In this document: in pieces, positions 36,269-45,007 of the stretch | Layout: every line of letters starts with the position of its first letter | Position numbering within the stretch: the stretch's first letter is position 1 | Source of the DNA: Halobacteriales archaeon QS_4_69_34 | GTDB lineage: Archaea > Halobacteriota > Halobacteria > Halobacteriales > Halococcaceae | Reading direction: 5' to 3' | Assembly (NCBI GenBank): GCA_003021045.1 | Contig: PXRN01000001.1 | Location: 1 to 64,000 of the forward strand | Length of the DNA stretch: 64,000 bases | Made by a program: the position numbers and the translations under genes | Notes under the pieces: generated by a model | Seen by the model: only the letters and a program-made list of their open reading frames with translations | The model's database searches: none | Told to the model about the DNA's origin: nothing

Positions 36269-36572
36269 CGGGAAGCGATACCGCTCGCTCGACGCCGGTA
36301 CACTTGTGCCTTCGCTTCCGGCGCGGAGCCGGACCGCACGGCCTCGGCGGTGTGTCGGTCGTCGCGCTCGACCGGCCGCGTGTGCTTCCTTCTCCCCTTC
36401 GACCGAACTGCCCCATTCGACGGCCCTCCGACCCGCGGCCCTCCGAGCGGGACGGAGAGGATCGGTGGAGGTGTGGAGAGGAAAAGAGGACGAAAGAGGG
36501 CGAAGCGAGGACGGAGCCGAGAGGGACGAGCCACAACGGTTATCGGGGTACGCGGCGGTAGACGCCGACTGC

Positions 36573-37667
36573 ATGATCGCCTCCCCAGCGAGTCTCGGGT
36601 GGCTCGGCCCGGTGGGCGCGGCGGTGTGGCCGCTCGGGCTCGACAGCGCGACGCTCACGGCGTTTCTGGTCGCCGTCGCCGTCGCCACCTTCCTTTGGGG
36701 GTTCGAGCGCTACCGGACGAGCTTCTCGAAGCGGGAGTTCCTCGTCGCCAGCGCGCTCGCGGCCGGGATCTTCGTGGCCGGCGTCTTCCCCGACGCCTTC
36801 GCGGCCGTGGGCTCGGTGTTGAACGTCACCCGGCGCTCGCTTGTCGTCTCGCTGGTGGCCAACACGGTACTGACCTTCCTCGTGCTCTACCTGCTCGCGC
36901 AGGTGCGCGCCAACCAGCTGTCGATCGCCGACCTCGCGCGGAGCCTGACGGTCGATCAGGCGGCCGCCGACGCCGGGACGGCCGGACCCACCGCCGCCAT
37001 CGTGATTCCGGCATACAACGAGGCCGAGAGCATCCGCGGTGTCGTCGATTCGCTGCCCGAGACGATCCGCGGGCACGCCGTCAGGCCGATCGTGGTCTCG
37101 GACGGCTCGACCGACGGGACGGTCGAGCGGGCCGCGGCGGCCGCCCCGACCGTCGTCGAACACCCGGTCAATCAGGGTCAGGGCGGCGCGCTCAAGACGG
37201 GTTTCGAGATCGCCCAGCGGAGCGGCGCGGACGTCGTGGTGACGATGGACGCCGACGGCCAGCACCTCCCCGAGCACCTCGACGCGCTGGTCACGCCCGT
37301 CGTCGACGACGAGGCGGACTACGTCGTCGGCTCGCGCTACGCCGGTGTCGACGACTCGGGCAACAGCCCGACCCGCCGGGTCGGCATTCGGGCGTTCACG
37401 GCGCTGATCAACGCGATGACGAAGGCGAACGTCACCGACTGCACCAACGGGTTCCGGGCGATCCGGGGCTCGAAGCTCGACGAGCTCACGCTCACCGAGG
37501 AGCGCTTCAGCGCGCCCGAGCTTCTCATCGAGGCGCGCAAGAACGGGCTCCGGATCGAGGAAGTACCGATCACCGTCGCGCGCCGCGAGGCCGGCGAGAG
37601 CAAGAAGCCACGGCTCGGCTACGCCGTCGGCCTCGCCCGCACCATCTTCACCACGTGGATCCGGTAG
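36573..37667 (+). CDS. DUF2304-GT2 fusion: dolichyl-phosphate sugar synthase-like glycosyltransferase
   Basis: ATG 36573 (MIASPASLGWLGPVGAAV) gives 364 residues. Three N-terminal helices (about 25-112) match DUF2304. A GT2/DPM1-type catalytic domain follows from 139: IVIPAYNEAESI, IVVSDGSTDGTVE, HPVNQGQGGALKTGF and the metal-binding D226-A-D228 in TMDADGQH. The late motif TDCTNGFRAIRGSKL is characteristic of the DPM/AglJ-like group. It would transfer a sugar from a nucleotide donor to dolichyl phosphate at the membrane, the first step of archaeal N-glycan or surface-glycan assembly. The two GT-C-like genes downstream could use its product. Confidence 0.85.
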   Translation: MIASPASLGWLGPVGAAVWPLGLDSATLTAFLVAVAVATFLWGFERYRTSFSKREFLVASALAAGIFVAGVFPDAFAAVGSVLNVTRRSLVVSLVANTVLTFLVLYLLAQVRANQLSIADLARSLTVDQAAADAGTAGPTAAIVIPAYNEAESIRGVVDSLPETIRGHAVRPIVVSDGSTDGTVERAAAAAPTVVEHPVNQGQGGALKTGFEIAQRSGADVVVTMDADGQHLPEHLDALVTPVVDDEADYVVGSRYAGVDDSGNSPTRRVGIRAFTALINAMTKANVTDCTNGFRAIRGSKLDELTLTEERFSAPELLIEARKNGLRIEEVPITVARREAGESKKPRLGYAVGLARTIFTTWIR

Positions 37668-37890
37668 CACGGGCGGCCCGGAGCACCGCGGACACGCCGG
37701 GTCCGCGCGCCGCGGCCGCGCTCCCCCCTCCGGAGACGGTGCCGGCCAGCCGTGCCGCGCCGAGCGGCCGCGCCGCGCCGGCCGGCGAATCGCGCGCCCG
37801 TGGCGAACGGCGTCGCCGCTCCCGGCGCGGTCCCCGCTCGGGAAGCCCTCGCTCCGAAACGATCCCGTCCCGACGGGGTGACCGGCCGGC

Positions 37891-39666
37891 ATGAGCGGCC
37901 GTTCGCGCCGCTGGCTCGGTCGCGTCGAATCGCGCCGCTGGCCGTGCTACGCCGCCGTGATCGCGTTCGCACCCGTCGCGCTCGCGTACCTCTGGACCCA
38001 TCCGTTCCCGGCGCTCGGCGGCGGCCTCTACCTCCACATGGCCGAGACGATCGCGGCTCACGGCTACGGCCTCCCGGTGCGGATTCCCCACTACACGGCC
38101 GGCGGCCTCCCCTTCGGCTACCCGCCGCTGATGCTGTACGTCGCCGGGGCCCTGCTGGATCTCGGCGCGCCGCCGCTCGCGCTCGCGCGTTCTCTCCCGG
38201 TGGCGCTGGTCGCGGCGGCGCTCGTCGCTTACGCCGTCGCCGCGGCGGCGCTGCTCGACAGCCGCCCGCAGGGTGCGTTCGCGGCGGTCGTCGTCGCCAC
38301 CTCGCCGCCCGTGCTCCACCTGACGCTCACCGCGGGCGGGACCGTCCGCGCGGCGGCCCTGCTGTTCGTGAGTGCCGGGATCTACGCCGTCGTCCGGCTC
38401 TTCCGGACCGGCTCGCGGACGTGGCTGCTCGCTGCCGCCGGCCTGTTCGGCGCGACATTGCTCACTCACCCTCTCTACACCGTGTTCTTCGGGACGAGCT
38501 CGCTCGTCCTCTACGCCGGTCTCGATCGCACGCCGACGGGGCTGGTCCGGGGGGCCATCGTCGCCGTCGGGGGGCTGCTCGTGGCCGCGCCGTGGTGGAC
38601 GTCGGTCGCCGCCACCCACGGGATCGAGCTGTTCGGCCGGGCGAGCGCCACCCACGGTGGCCTCGGCTACCCGGGGTGGTACGCGCGCTTCCCCGAGGTG
38701 ACCGCGCCGCTCGTGTCGCCGTGGCCGGCGCTCGCGTGGCTCGGCGCGGCACACCTCCTTCTGGACCGGCGGTGGATCCTCCCGGCGTGGTTCGTCGCCG
38801 TCGGCCTCCTCACCGGGCGCGACGAGTTCCTCGCTCTCGTCGGCGCGATGATGGCGGCCGCGGTGCTCTTCGAGGCGATCGTTCCCGCCCTGAAGCGGAC
38901 GACGGAGGTGTCGTGGGCGCTCGCGCGGGCGGCGCTCGGTCGGGCCGCGTTCGCCCGCGCCGCCCGGCTGCGCTCGGTCGGGCCGCGCGTCGGGGTCGTC
39001 GCGCTGCTCGTGCTCTCGACGTACGGCGTCGCGTCGGCGTCGACCTACGCCGCCGGCGGCGGGGCCGGGGACGACCTCCCGATGTTCGTCCGGAGCGCGG
39101 ACCTCGGGGCGATGGAGTGGGCGCGGACGGAGACGGGCCGGAACGCCTCCTTCGTCGTCCTCGGCAGCGTCGCGGAGTGGTTCCCGCTGTTCGCCCACCG
39201 GACGAACCTGGTCGTCCCACAGGGCAGCGAGTGGGACCGCCGGACCGGCCGGGCGAGACAGATACACCTGCGTGCCGCGCTCAGCCGGTGTGCCGACGCG
39301 GGCTGTCTCACCGCGCGCTTCGAGCGCACCGGGCTCGCGCCGACGCACGTCTACCTCCCGCGTGCGGGCTACGGCGTAGGCGCGGCGGAGCGCCGATGGA
39401 ACTCGCTCCGGCCGAGCCTGCGGCGCTCGCCGAACTACACGGTCGTCTACGAGAGCCGAGCCGCCCTCGTCGCCCAGACGAGCGCCGGAGCCCCGAACGG
39501 CTCGCGGGCCGACGCCCGCCGGGAGGCGCGCACGCCCCGACCGGCGTCGAGGCGGGCCCGTCGCGCCGCCCATGGCTGGCCCCACAGCCCCTCCACGGCC
39601 GCCGGGGGAAATCGCAGCGACGCCCGCTCCACTCGCGCGGCTGCGGCCGCGCTCGACCGCCGGTGA
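37891..39666 (+). CDS. polytopic membrane protein, GT-C glycosyltransferase-like
   Basis: The protein has 591 residues with about 11-12 transmembrane helices. The first external loop carries HPFPALGGGLYLHMAETIAA, and the second RIPHYTAGGLPFGYPPLMLY, the acidic/aromatic loop expected of GT-C enzymes, although the usual DE/DD pair is not clear. A soluble C-terminal domain (about 385-530) is followed by a basic, Ala/Arg-rich tail of some 60 residues that looks disordered. It probably uses a dolichyl-linked sugar on the outer membrane face. It sits 224 bases after the DUF2304-GT2 gene and 58 bases before a similar gene. Confidence 0.7.
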   Translation: MSGRSRRWLGRVESRRWPCYAAVIAFAPVALAYLWTHPFPALGGGLYLHMAETIAAHGYGLPVRIPHYTAGGLPFGYPPLMLYVAGALLDLGAPPLALARSLPVALVAAALVAYAVAAAALLDSRPQGAFAAVVVATSPPVLHLTLTAGGTVRAAALLFVSAGIYAVVRLFRTGSRTWLLAAAGLFGATLLTHPLYTVFFGTSSLVLYAGLDRTPTGLVRGAIVAVGGLLVAAPWWTSVAATHGIELFGRASATHGGLGYPGWYARFPEVTAPLVSPWPALAWLGAAHLLLDRRWILPAWFVAVGLLTGRDEFLALVGAMMAAAVLFEAIVPALKRTTEVSWALARAALGRAAFARAARLRSVGPRVGVVALLVLSTYGVASASTYAAGGGAGDDLPMFVRSADLGAMEWARTETGRNASFVVLGSVAEWFPLFAHRTNLVVPQGSEWDRRTGRARQIHLRAALSRCADAGCLTARFERTGLAPTHVYLPRAGYGVGAAERRWNSLRPSLRRSPNYTVVYESRAALVAQTSAGAPNGSRADARREARTPRPASRRARRAAHGWPHSPSTAAGGNRSDARSTRAAAAALDRR

Positions 39667-39724
39667 CCTGGCACGTGCCCGTGAGACCGATCGCTTTTGA
39701 TCCCACCCTCCCGAGGGGGGCCTC

Positions 39725-41518
39725 ATGTGGCGGACCCTGTACGGGCTGCCCGGCCGGGCGCGACGACAGGTCGCGCGCGACCTTGACGCCGACCCGTACC
39801 TCCCGTACGTCCTCGTCCTCGCGGCGGTGCTGGCGGGCTTTTGGTTCTGGCACTCGATTCCCAACTTCGCTACCCGGGACGCACGCGATCGGCTCTTCGA
39901 CGCCCTCGTCGTCTACGGCACGGTCGTCGAGGACCCGGGGCTGGCGTCGCTCAGGACCGGGATCGAGTGGGGACGGGCGCCGTTCGGGGCGACGCTCTAC
40001 CTGAACGCGCTCGCGCTCGCCCCGATCGCCGCTATCGCCTCTCTCACCGGCCGGCTGGACCTGTTCTCGGCGTTCGCATCCGCGGACCCGACGTTCGGCT
40101 ACTGGGCCGTCTGGCACTCGACGCCGGAGTGGGTCTGGACGGGCAGCCTCGCCCTCCTGCGCGCGTTCAACGTCGCCTTCGCGGTCGGCTGCGTCTATCT
40201 CGTCTACCGCATCGGTGTCTCGCTGCGCGACCGGGCGACCGGCCGGCTCGCCGCCCTCCTGACGACGCTCACGTGGGGGCTTCTCGCTCTCGCCCACGAG
40301 GCCGGCGAGGACGTCCCCACGCTCTTTTTCGTCCTCCTCGCCGTCGCCCTCGCGCTCCGGTACGTGGAGACGGGCGACGCCGTCCCGTACCTCGTCGGCT
40401 GTGGAGCGGGCGGTGTCGCCCTCGCGTTCAAGTTCACCGCCGCCCCGGTCGTCCTCGCGCTCGGCGTCGCCTACTTCCTGCGTGCGCGCGAAACTGTCCC
40501 CCGGGACGCGCTCGTGCGCCCGGGGCTGGTGATCGGCGGGATAGCCCTCGGTGCGACCGCGACCGCTCTCGGCCTCCCGACGCTCCTCGCAGCGGGTCCC
40601 GAGCCGATCGTCGAGCGCGTCGTCGGGGGCGCGACGAAGCGGGCAGAGCGCACCTACGGGCCCGACGCGCCGGCGTGGTGGTGGCTCCTCCGGCAGTACT
40701 TCAACGGCCTCGGACTACCGCTGTTTGTAGCGAGCGCCGCCGGCGTCCTCGCGAGCGCCGTTGCACTCGTCGCCCGGTCCCGGAATCGGGCGACGAGCAC
40801 CGGCGCGAGCGTGCTCCTGTTGACCGTGCTCGGTGCGTACCTCGCCATCTTCTCGCGGTGGCACGACCTCCGGACTCACCACCTGCTGCCGACCTTTCCG
40901 CTCCTCGTGGTGCTCCTCGCGGCGGCGCTGTCGCGTCTCCGCGAGCGCTCCCCGGGCCTCGCGCGCCCGCTCGTCGCCCTCCTGTTGGTGACCAGCGGCA
41001 GCTACGCCGTCGCCGGCGATCTGGGCTACGCCACCCAGCCCCGCGACCAGGCGGTGGCGTGGCTCGACGCGAACGCGCCCGCCAACGCGACGATGGAGGT
41101 CTCCCGGCGCGACCTCCAGGACGCGGCGATCCCCCACGGGATGGAGATCCAGCACGTCTGGGGCCAACCCTCCGGGGAAACCGTCGACCCCTGCCCGACC
41201 TACATCCAGGTCGGGTACCGCGACCTCCTCTATCTCAGCGAGGGCACCTACTTCAGGAACGGTCAACGGGAGGCGGCCTACCTCCGCTCGCTGCTCGCCG
41301 GCGAGTACGGCTACGAGATCGCGGCCGAGTTCGGCCAGCGCCCGCCGAACTTCGTCCCCCGACGGCCGACGCCCGGCTCGCTGGTCGACCTCCTCGAGGT
41401 GGGGCTGCTCCCCCGAACGGGGCAGTACGCCGACGAGCAGGAGGTCGGTCCCAACCAGTACACCGCGATCCTCGAACGGACCGGCCCCTGCGACCGCTCG
41501 CGCGACCCGCCGTTTTAG
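39725..41518 (+). CDS. ArnT/PMT-like (GT39) membrane glycosyltransferase
   Basis: The protein has 597 residues and about 12 helices. The first loop has IPNFATRDARDRLFDALVVY, with the acidic RDxxD expected of GT39/GT83 enzymes, and EWGRAPFGATLYLNALALAP follows. YLIYRIG-like and HEAGEDVPTLFFVLLAVALA helices are typical of the PMT_2 family. The C-terminal soluble part (about 440-590) contains six Cys/aromatic-rich segments such as DPCPTYIQVGYRDLLYLSEG. It would transfer a sugar or other group from a lipid-phosphate donor outside the cell. It ends the plus-strand glycan run. Confidence 0.8.
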   Translation: MWRTLYGLPGRARRQVARDLDADPYLPYVLVLAAVLAGFWFWHSIPNFATRDARDRLFDALVVYGTVVEDPGLASLRTGIEWGRAPFGATLYLNALALAPIAAIASLTGRLDLFSAFASADPTFGYWAVWHSTPEWVWTGSLALLRAFNVAFAVGCVYLVYRIGVSLRDRATGRLAALLTTLTWGLLALAHEAGEDVPTLFFVLLAVALALRYVETGDAVPYLVGCGAGGVALAFKFTAAPVVLALGVAYFLRARETVPRDALVRPGLVIGGIALGATATALGLPTLLAAGPEPIVERVVGGATKRAERTYGPDAPAWWWLLRQYFNGLGLPLFVASAAGVLASAVALVARSRNRATSTGASVLLLTVLGAYLAIFSRWHDLRTHHLLPTFPLLVVLLAAALSRLRERSPGLARPLVALLLVTSGSYAVAGDLGYATQPRDQAVAWLDANAPANATMEVSRRDLQDAAIPHGMEIQHVWGQPSGETVDPCPTYIQVGYRDLLYLSEGTYFRNGQREAAYLRSLLAGEYGYEIAAEFGQRPPNFVPRRPTPGSLVDLLEVGLLPRTGQYADEQEVGPNQYTAILERTGPCDRSRDPPF

Positions 41519-41654
41519 CCGGCCGGTCGGACGCCACCCGACCGACAAGAGCGAGGAGAGCGGAAAGGAGTGGAGAACGGGACGGAGGGGCAGCCGGCGA
41601 CGAGGACCGACGGCCGAACAACGGGGCTTTGAGCCCCGGTGGGCAAGGGAGGCC

Positions 41655-42635
41655 ATGAGCCTCACTCGCCGTCCCCGCCGGCTCCGCCGGGACGGGATCC
41701 GGGAGCTGGTCGCCGAGACCGACCTGTCCGCGAGCGACCTGATCGCCCCGGTGTTCGTCGACGCCACAGCCCAGGAGCGCGTGCCCATCGAATCGATGCC
41801 CGGTCACGAACGCGTTCCCGTCGGCGAGGCGGTCGCGCGCGTCGAGGAAGTGCTCGAAACGGGCGTCGAAGCCGTCCTCCTGTTCGGGGTGCCCGCATCG
41901 AAGGATCCGCACGGGAGCCGCGCGTGGGCCGAGGACGGCGTGATCCAGCGCGCGACCCGCGCGATCGCCGCCGAGACGGATGCGACCGTGATCACGGACC
42001 TCTGTCTGTGCGAGTACACCGACCACGGCCACTGCGGGGTGTTGGAGGAGGGGGCCGCCGAGGAGCCCGCACTCACCGTACGCAACGACGAGACCCTAGA
42101 GCTGTACGGGAGGGTCGCCCGCTCGCAGGCCGCCGCCGGGGCCGACGCCGTCGCGCCCTCCGGGATGATGGACGGACAGGTCGGCGCGATCCGGGGGGCG
42201 TTGGACGGGGCCGGCTTCTCCGCGACGCCGATCGTGGCCTACGCGGCGAAGTACAGGTCGGCGTTCTACGGGCCGTTCAGGGACGCCGCCGACGGCGCGC
42301 CCGCCTTCGGCGACCGCCGCCACTACCAGATGGACCCCGCGAACGCGCGCGAGGCGGTCCGGGAGGTCGCCCTCGACGTCGAGCAGGACGCGGACGTGCT
42401 GATGGTCAAGCCCGCGCTCCCCTACCTCGACGTCGTGAGCGCCGTTCGCCGGACGTTCGACCGGCCCGTGGCGGCCTACAACGTCTCCGGCGAGTACGCG
42501 ATGTTGCACGCCGCCGCCGAGCGGGACTGGCTCGACCTCGACGCGGTGGCTCGGGAGTCGCTGCTCTCGATCAAGCGTGCCGGTGCCGATCTGATCGTCA
42601 CTTACTTCGCCGAGGAGATCGCCCGAGCGCTCTGA
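41655..42635 (+). CDS. hemB: porphobilinogen synthase (5-aminolevulinate dehydratase)
   Basis: The protein has 326 residues. Schiff-base lysines are K199 in YAAKYRSAFYGPF and K252 in LMVKPALPYLDV. The cysteine metal site is C117, C119 and C127 in DLCLCEYTDHGHCG, so this is a zinc-type enzyme. It condenses two 5-aminolevulinates to porphobilinogen, the first common step to heme, siroheme and cobalamin. No other hem gene is adjacent; the heme-fold PitA is at 578. The 384 bases that follow (42636-43019) hold pyrimidine-rich sequence, then an A/T-rich promoter-like region for the ammonium transporter. Confidence 0.95.
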   Translation: MSLTRRPRRLRRDGIRELVAETDLSASDLIAPVFVDATAQERVPIESMPGHERVPVGEAVARVEEVLETGVEAVLLFGVPASKDPHGSRAWAEDGVIQRATRAIAAETDATVITDLCLCEYTDHGHCGVLEEGAAEEPALTVRNDETLELYGRVARSQAAAGADAVAPSGMMDGQVGAIRGALDGAGFSATPIVAYAAKYRSAFYGPFRDAADGAPAFGDRRHYQMDPANAREAVREVALDVEQDADVLMVKPALPYLDVVSAVRRTFDRPVAAYNVSGEYAMLHAAAERDWLDLDAVARESLLSIKRAGADLIVTYFAEEIARAL

Positions 42636-42819
42636 GCGACCGCCCGCCGCTCTCCTCTCCTCCGCTTTCGCTCGTTTTCTCCTCGCCCGCTCCCACGGCG
42701 GGGCGACGACAGCACGAAACCTGCCGCGCGGCCGCGAGCGGGGCCCAACCGCCGGATCGTGGCTCCACGAACGTTTGATTCTGTCCCCGATCGCGGACGC
42801 GCTCCGAACGGAATACGTC

Positions 42820-42900
42820 CTTATAGACATAAGATCTCATTCCAAACGGGACGCGCGTCTACTGTGGAAGATATAAATCCGTGTTTGTAAACTCGAACAT
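42820..42900 (+). promoter_or_regulatory. A/T-rich control region upstream of the Amt-GlnK gene
   Basis: Between 42820 and 42960 the GC content drops sharply. It contains the inverted repeat CTTATagacATAAG (42820-42833), a TATA-like gatataaatcc (about 42865-42875) and the arms GTTTgtAAAC (42884-42893). One or more could be a nitrogen-responsive operator, but no known consensus is matched. A short ORF of 25 codons (ATG 42949) ends over the proposed start of the transporter. Confidence 0.4.
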
Positions 42901-43019
42901 TTATGTATGGCCTTTCCCTGAAGTCTCGACGGAGATAGAACGACAAATATGGCTGAAAGCTGCCGAGATGTGGTCGAACTGGCATCGAGAGTCGAAAACA
43001 GCACGGGGGTGGCGAGCGC

Positions 43020-44804
43020 ATGGTAGCCGGCGGGGCGTTCTTACAGTCGGGGATCGACGCCGGGACGCTGGCCGAGGGCGTCAACAACGTGTGGGTCCTC
43101 ACGGTAACGTTTCTGATATTCTTCATGCATGCGGGCTTCGCCATGCTGGAGGCCGGGCAGGTGCGTGCGAAGAACGTCGCCAACCAGCTGACGAAGAACA
43201 TGCTCACCTGGAGCGTCGGCGTCATCTGCTTTTTCCTCGTCGGTGCGGCGATCTCGACGATCACCGGCCAGCTGACCGGCTCCGGCCCGCTCGCCGTCGG
43301 GGATGCGTTCGGAAGCGTCGTCTCTCCCGCGGCGGAGACGGACTGGGTCGGCTGGCTGTTCGGGGCCGTGTTCGCCATGACCGCCGCGACCATCGTCTCC
43401 GGGGCGGTGGCGGGCCGGTGTAAGCTCCGGGCCTACGTCGGCTACACGATCCTGCTCGCGGCGGTCATCTACCCCGTTGTGACTGGCTTCACGTGGGCCG
43501 GCGGCTTCCTGTCGACTCTCTTCGGCGTGGGCTTTCACGACTTCGCCGGCGGCATGATCGTCCACGGGATGGGTGGGGTCGCCGGGCTCACCGCCGCGTG
43601 GGTGATCGGCCCCCGGATGGATCGGTTCGACGACGACGGCTCCCCCAACGTGATCCCCGGCCACTCGATGACCTTCGCGGTGCTGGGGACGCTGATCCTC
43701 GCCTTCGGCTGGTACGGCTTCAACGTCGGCACCGCCGCCTCGGTGTTCGCCGCCGAGAACGGCGAGCTTACGCTGGGCGCGTTCGGGAGCACGGTGGGGC
43801 GGGTCGCGCTCACGACCACGCTGGCGATGGGTGCTGGTGCGATCGGCGCGGCGGGGGTCTCGCTGTTCCGGACCGACAAAGTCGATACCCTTTATGTCGC
43901 CAACGGGATGCTCGCCGGACTCGTCGGCATCACGAGCATCACCGACGCGGCGACGTGGTGGGGCGCGCTCGCTGTCGGCCTGCTCGCCGGCGGCCAGCTC
44001 CCCATCGTCTTCGAGTTCGTCGAGAAACGCCTGAACATCGACGACGTCTGTGCCGTGTATCCGGTCCACGGCTCGGCGGGTGCGATGGGTGCAGTGCTGT
44101 TTCCGTTCGTCGCCGTGGGCGGCTTCTCCTTCGAGGCACTCCTCGCCCAGCTCGTCGGCGTCACCGTCATCGGCGCGTGGACCGTCCTCGCCACCGCCGG
44201 GGTCTTCCTCGCGTTCACGTCCGTCGGGCAGGCGCGCGTCTCGGCGGCCCACGAGCGCGACGGGCTGGATAGTACCGAACACGGCGTCGACACCTACCCC
44301 GAGTTCGGCTTCGGCGACTCGGGGGGACCGGTCGCCGACGGCGGAACGGCCTACTCGGTGGCCGACGGCGAGGAGATCCGCACCGACGGCGGCCCGACGT
44401 CGACCGATTCCCGAGCACGTCGGGACGCCGCGAGGCCCGACGGCGGCGCGCCGAACGACGGCGGGATCAAGCTGGTCACCGCGATCGTCCGGCCCGACAG
44501 GCTCGGCGCGGTCAAGAGCGCGCTCGCGGAGGTCGGCGCGCCCTCGCTGACGGTGACGAACGTCTCCGGGCGGGGCAGCCAACCGGTGAAGAAAGGTCAG
44601 TGGCGCGGCGAGGAGTACACCGTCGACCTCCACCAGAAGGTCAAAGTCGAGTGCGTCGTCGCCGACGTGCCCGCCGCGGACGTGGTCGACGCCATCGTCG
44701 AGCGCGCCGCGACCGGCGAGCCCGGCGACGGGAAGGTGTTCGTCTCCCCCATCGAGGACGCCGCCCAGATCCGCACCGGGGCGCGGGGCACCGAGGCGGT
44801 CTAG
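43020..44804 (+). CDS. ammonium transporter fused to a PII (GlnK) regulator
   Basis: The protein has 594 residues. The Amt channel (about 20-410) has eleven helices with [20 protein letters not shown], the conserved Asp-His pair [15 protein letters not shown] (D174, H182) and the second pore His H350 in YPVHGSAG. An acidic/Gly linker (415-480) joins a complete PII domain (483-594): [20 protein letters not shown], the T-loop [18 protein letters not shown] with Tyr533 at the Tyr51 position, and [20 protein letters not shown]. In most haloarchaea amtB and glnK are adjacent separate genes. The domain order suits gating of the pore by its own PII. Start at 43020 is tentative: the frame just upstream is closed, and one added G in the run at 43006-43010 would open a 24-residue extension. 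Confidence 0.92.
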   Translation: MVAGGAFLQSGIDAGTLAEGVNNVWVLTVTFLIFFMHAGFAMLEAGQVRAKNVANQLTKNMLTWSVGVICFFLVGAAISTITGQLTGSGPLAVGDAFGSVVSPAAETDWVGWLFGAVFAMTAATIVSGAVAGRCKLRAYVGYTILLAAVIYPVVTGFTWAGGFLSTLFGVGFHDFAGGMIVHGMGGVAGLTAAWVIGPRMDRFDDDGSPNVIPGHSMTFAVLGTLILAFGWYGFNVGTAASVFAAENGELTLGAFGSTVGRVALTTTLAMGAGAIGAAGVSLFRTDKVDTLYVANGMLAGLVGITSITDAATWWGALAVGLLAGGQLPIVFEFVEKRLNIDDVCAVYPVHGSAGAMGAVLFPFVAVGGFSFEALLAQLVGVTVIGAWTVLATAGVFLAFTSVGQARVSAAHERDGLDSTEHGVDTYPEFGFGDSGGPVADGGTAYSVADGEEIRTDGGPTSTDSRARRDAARPDGGAPNDGGIKLVTAIVRPDRLGAVKSALAEVGAPSLTVTNVSGRGSQPVKKGQWRGEEYTVDLHQKVKVECVVADVPAADVVDAIVERAATGEPGDGKVFVSPIEDAAQIRTGARGTEAV

Positions 44805-44812
44805 AGCACCCA

Positions 44813-44975
44813 CTTTTTTGCGCGGGGTTCGAGGGAGCGAGCGCCGCAGGCGCGAGCGTACGAAAACCCCGCGCAAAAACCTGGAGGAAAAGGCCGCGAG
44901 CTCGCTCTCCCTTCGGTCGTTCGGGTCGCTCGCGGGAGAACTGCTCGCGCTCTCCGCACCGCGACCGCACGGCCA
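44813..44975 (+). repeat. dispersed intergenic element, copy B (with palindrome)
   Basis: Directly after the transporter gene, TTTTTGCGCGGGGTT (44815-44829) pairs with AACCCCGCGCAAAAA (44865-44879) around a loop of about 35 bases. It is followed by the block cctggaggaaaaggccgcga, then gctc, ttcggtcgtt, gctcgcggg, gaactgctcgc and a gcaccgcgaccgc tail. The same blocks in the same order occur at 63330, and the right part at 21559. The hairpin could end transcription from both sides, since the neighbouring genes converge here. Confidence 0.85.
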
Positions 44976-45007
44976 CCGTCCCGTGCCCGAACGTGTGGCC
45001 GGCCGAC

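Noticed and set aside
37648-39864. 738-residue minus-strand ORF
   Set aside because: Arg/Gly/Glu/Pro-rich antisense of the GT-C-like gene; no motifs.
44813-44975. CRISPR repeat or IS inverted repeat
   Set aside because: Three scattered copies, no regular spacing, no spacers, no transposase, no target duplication seen; better a dispersed intergenic element.
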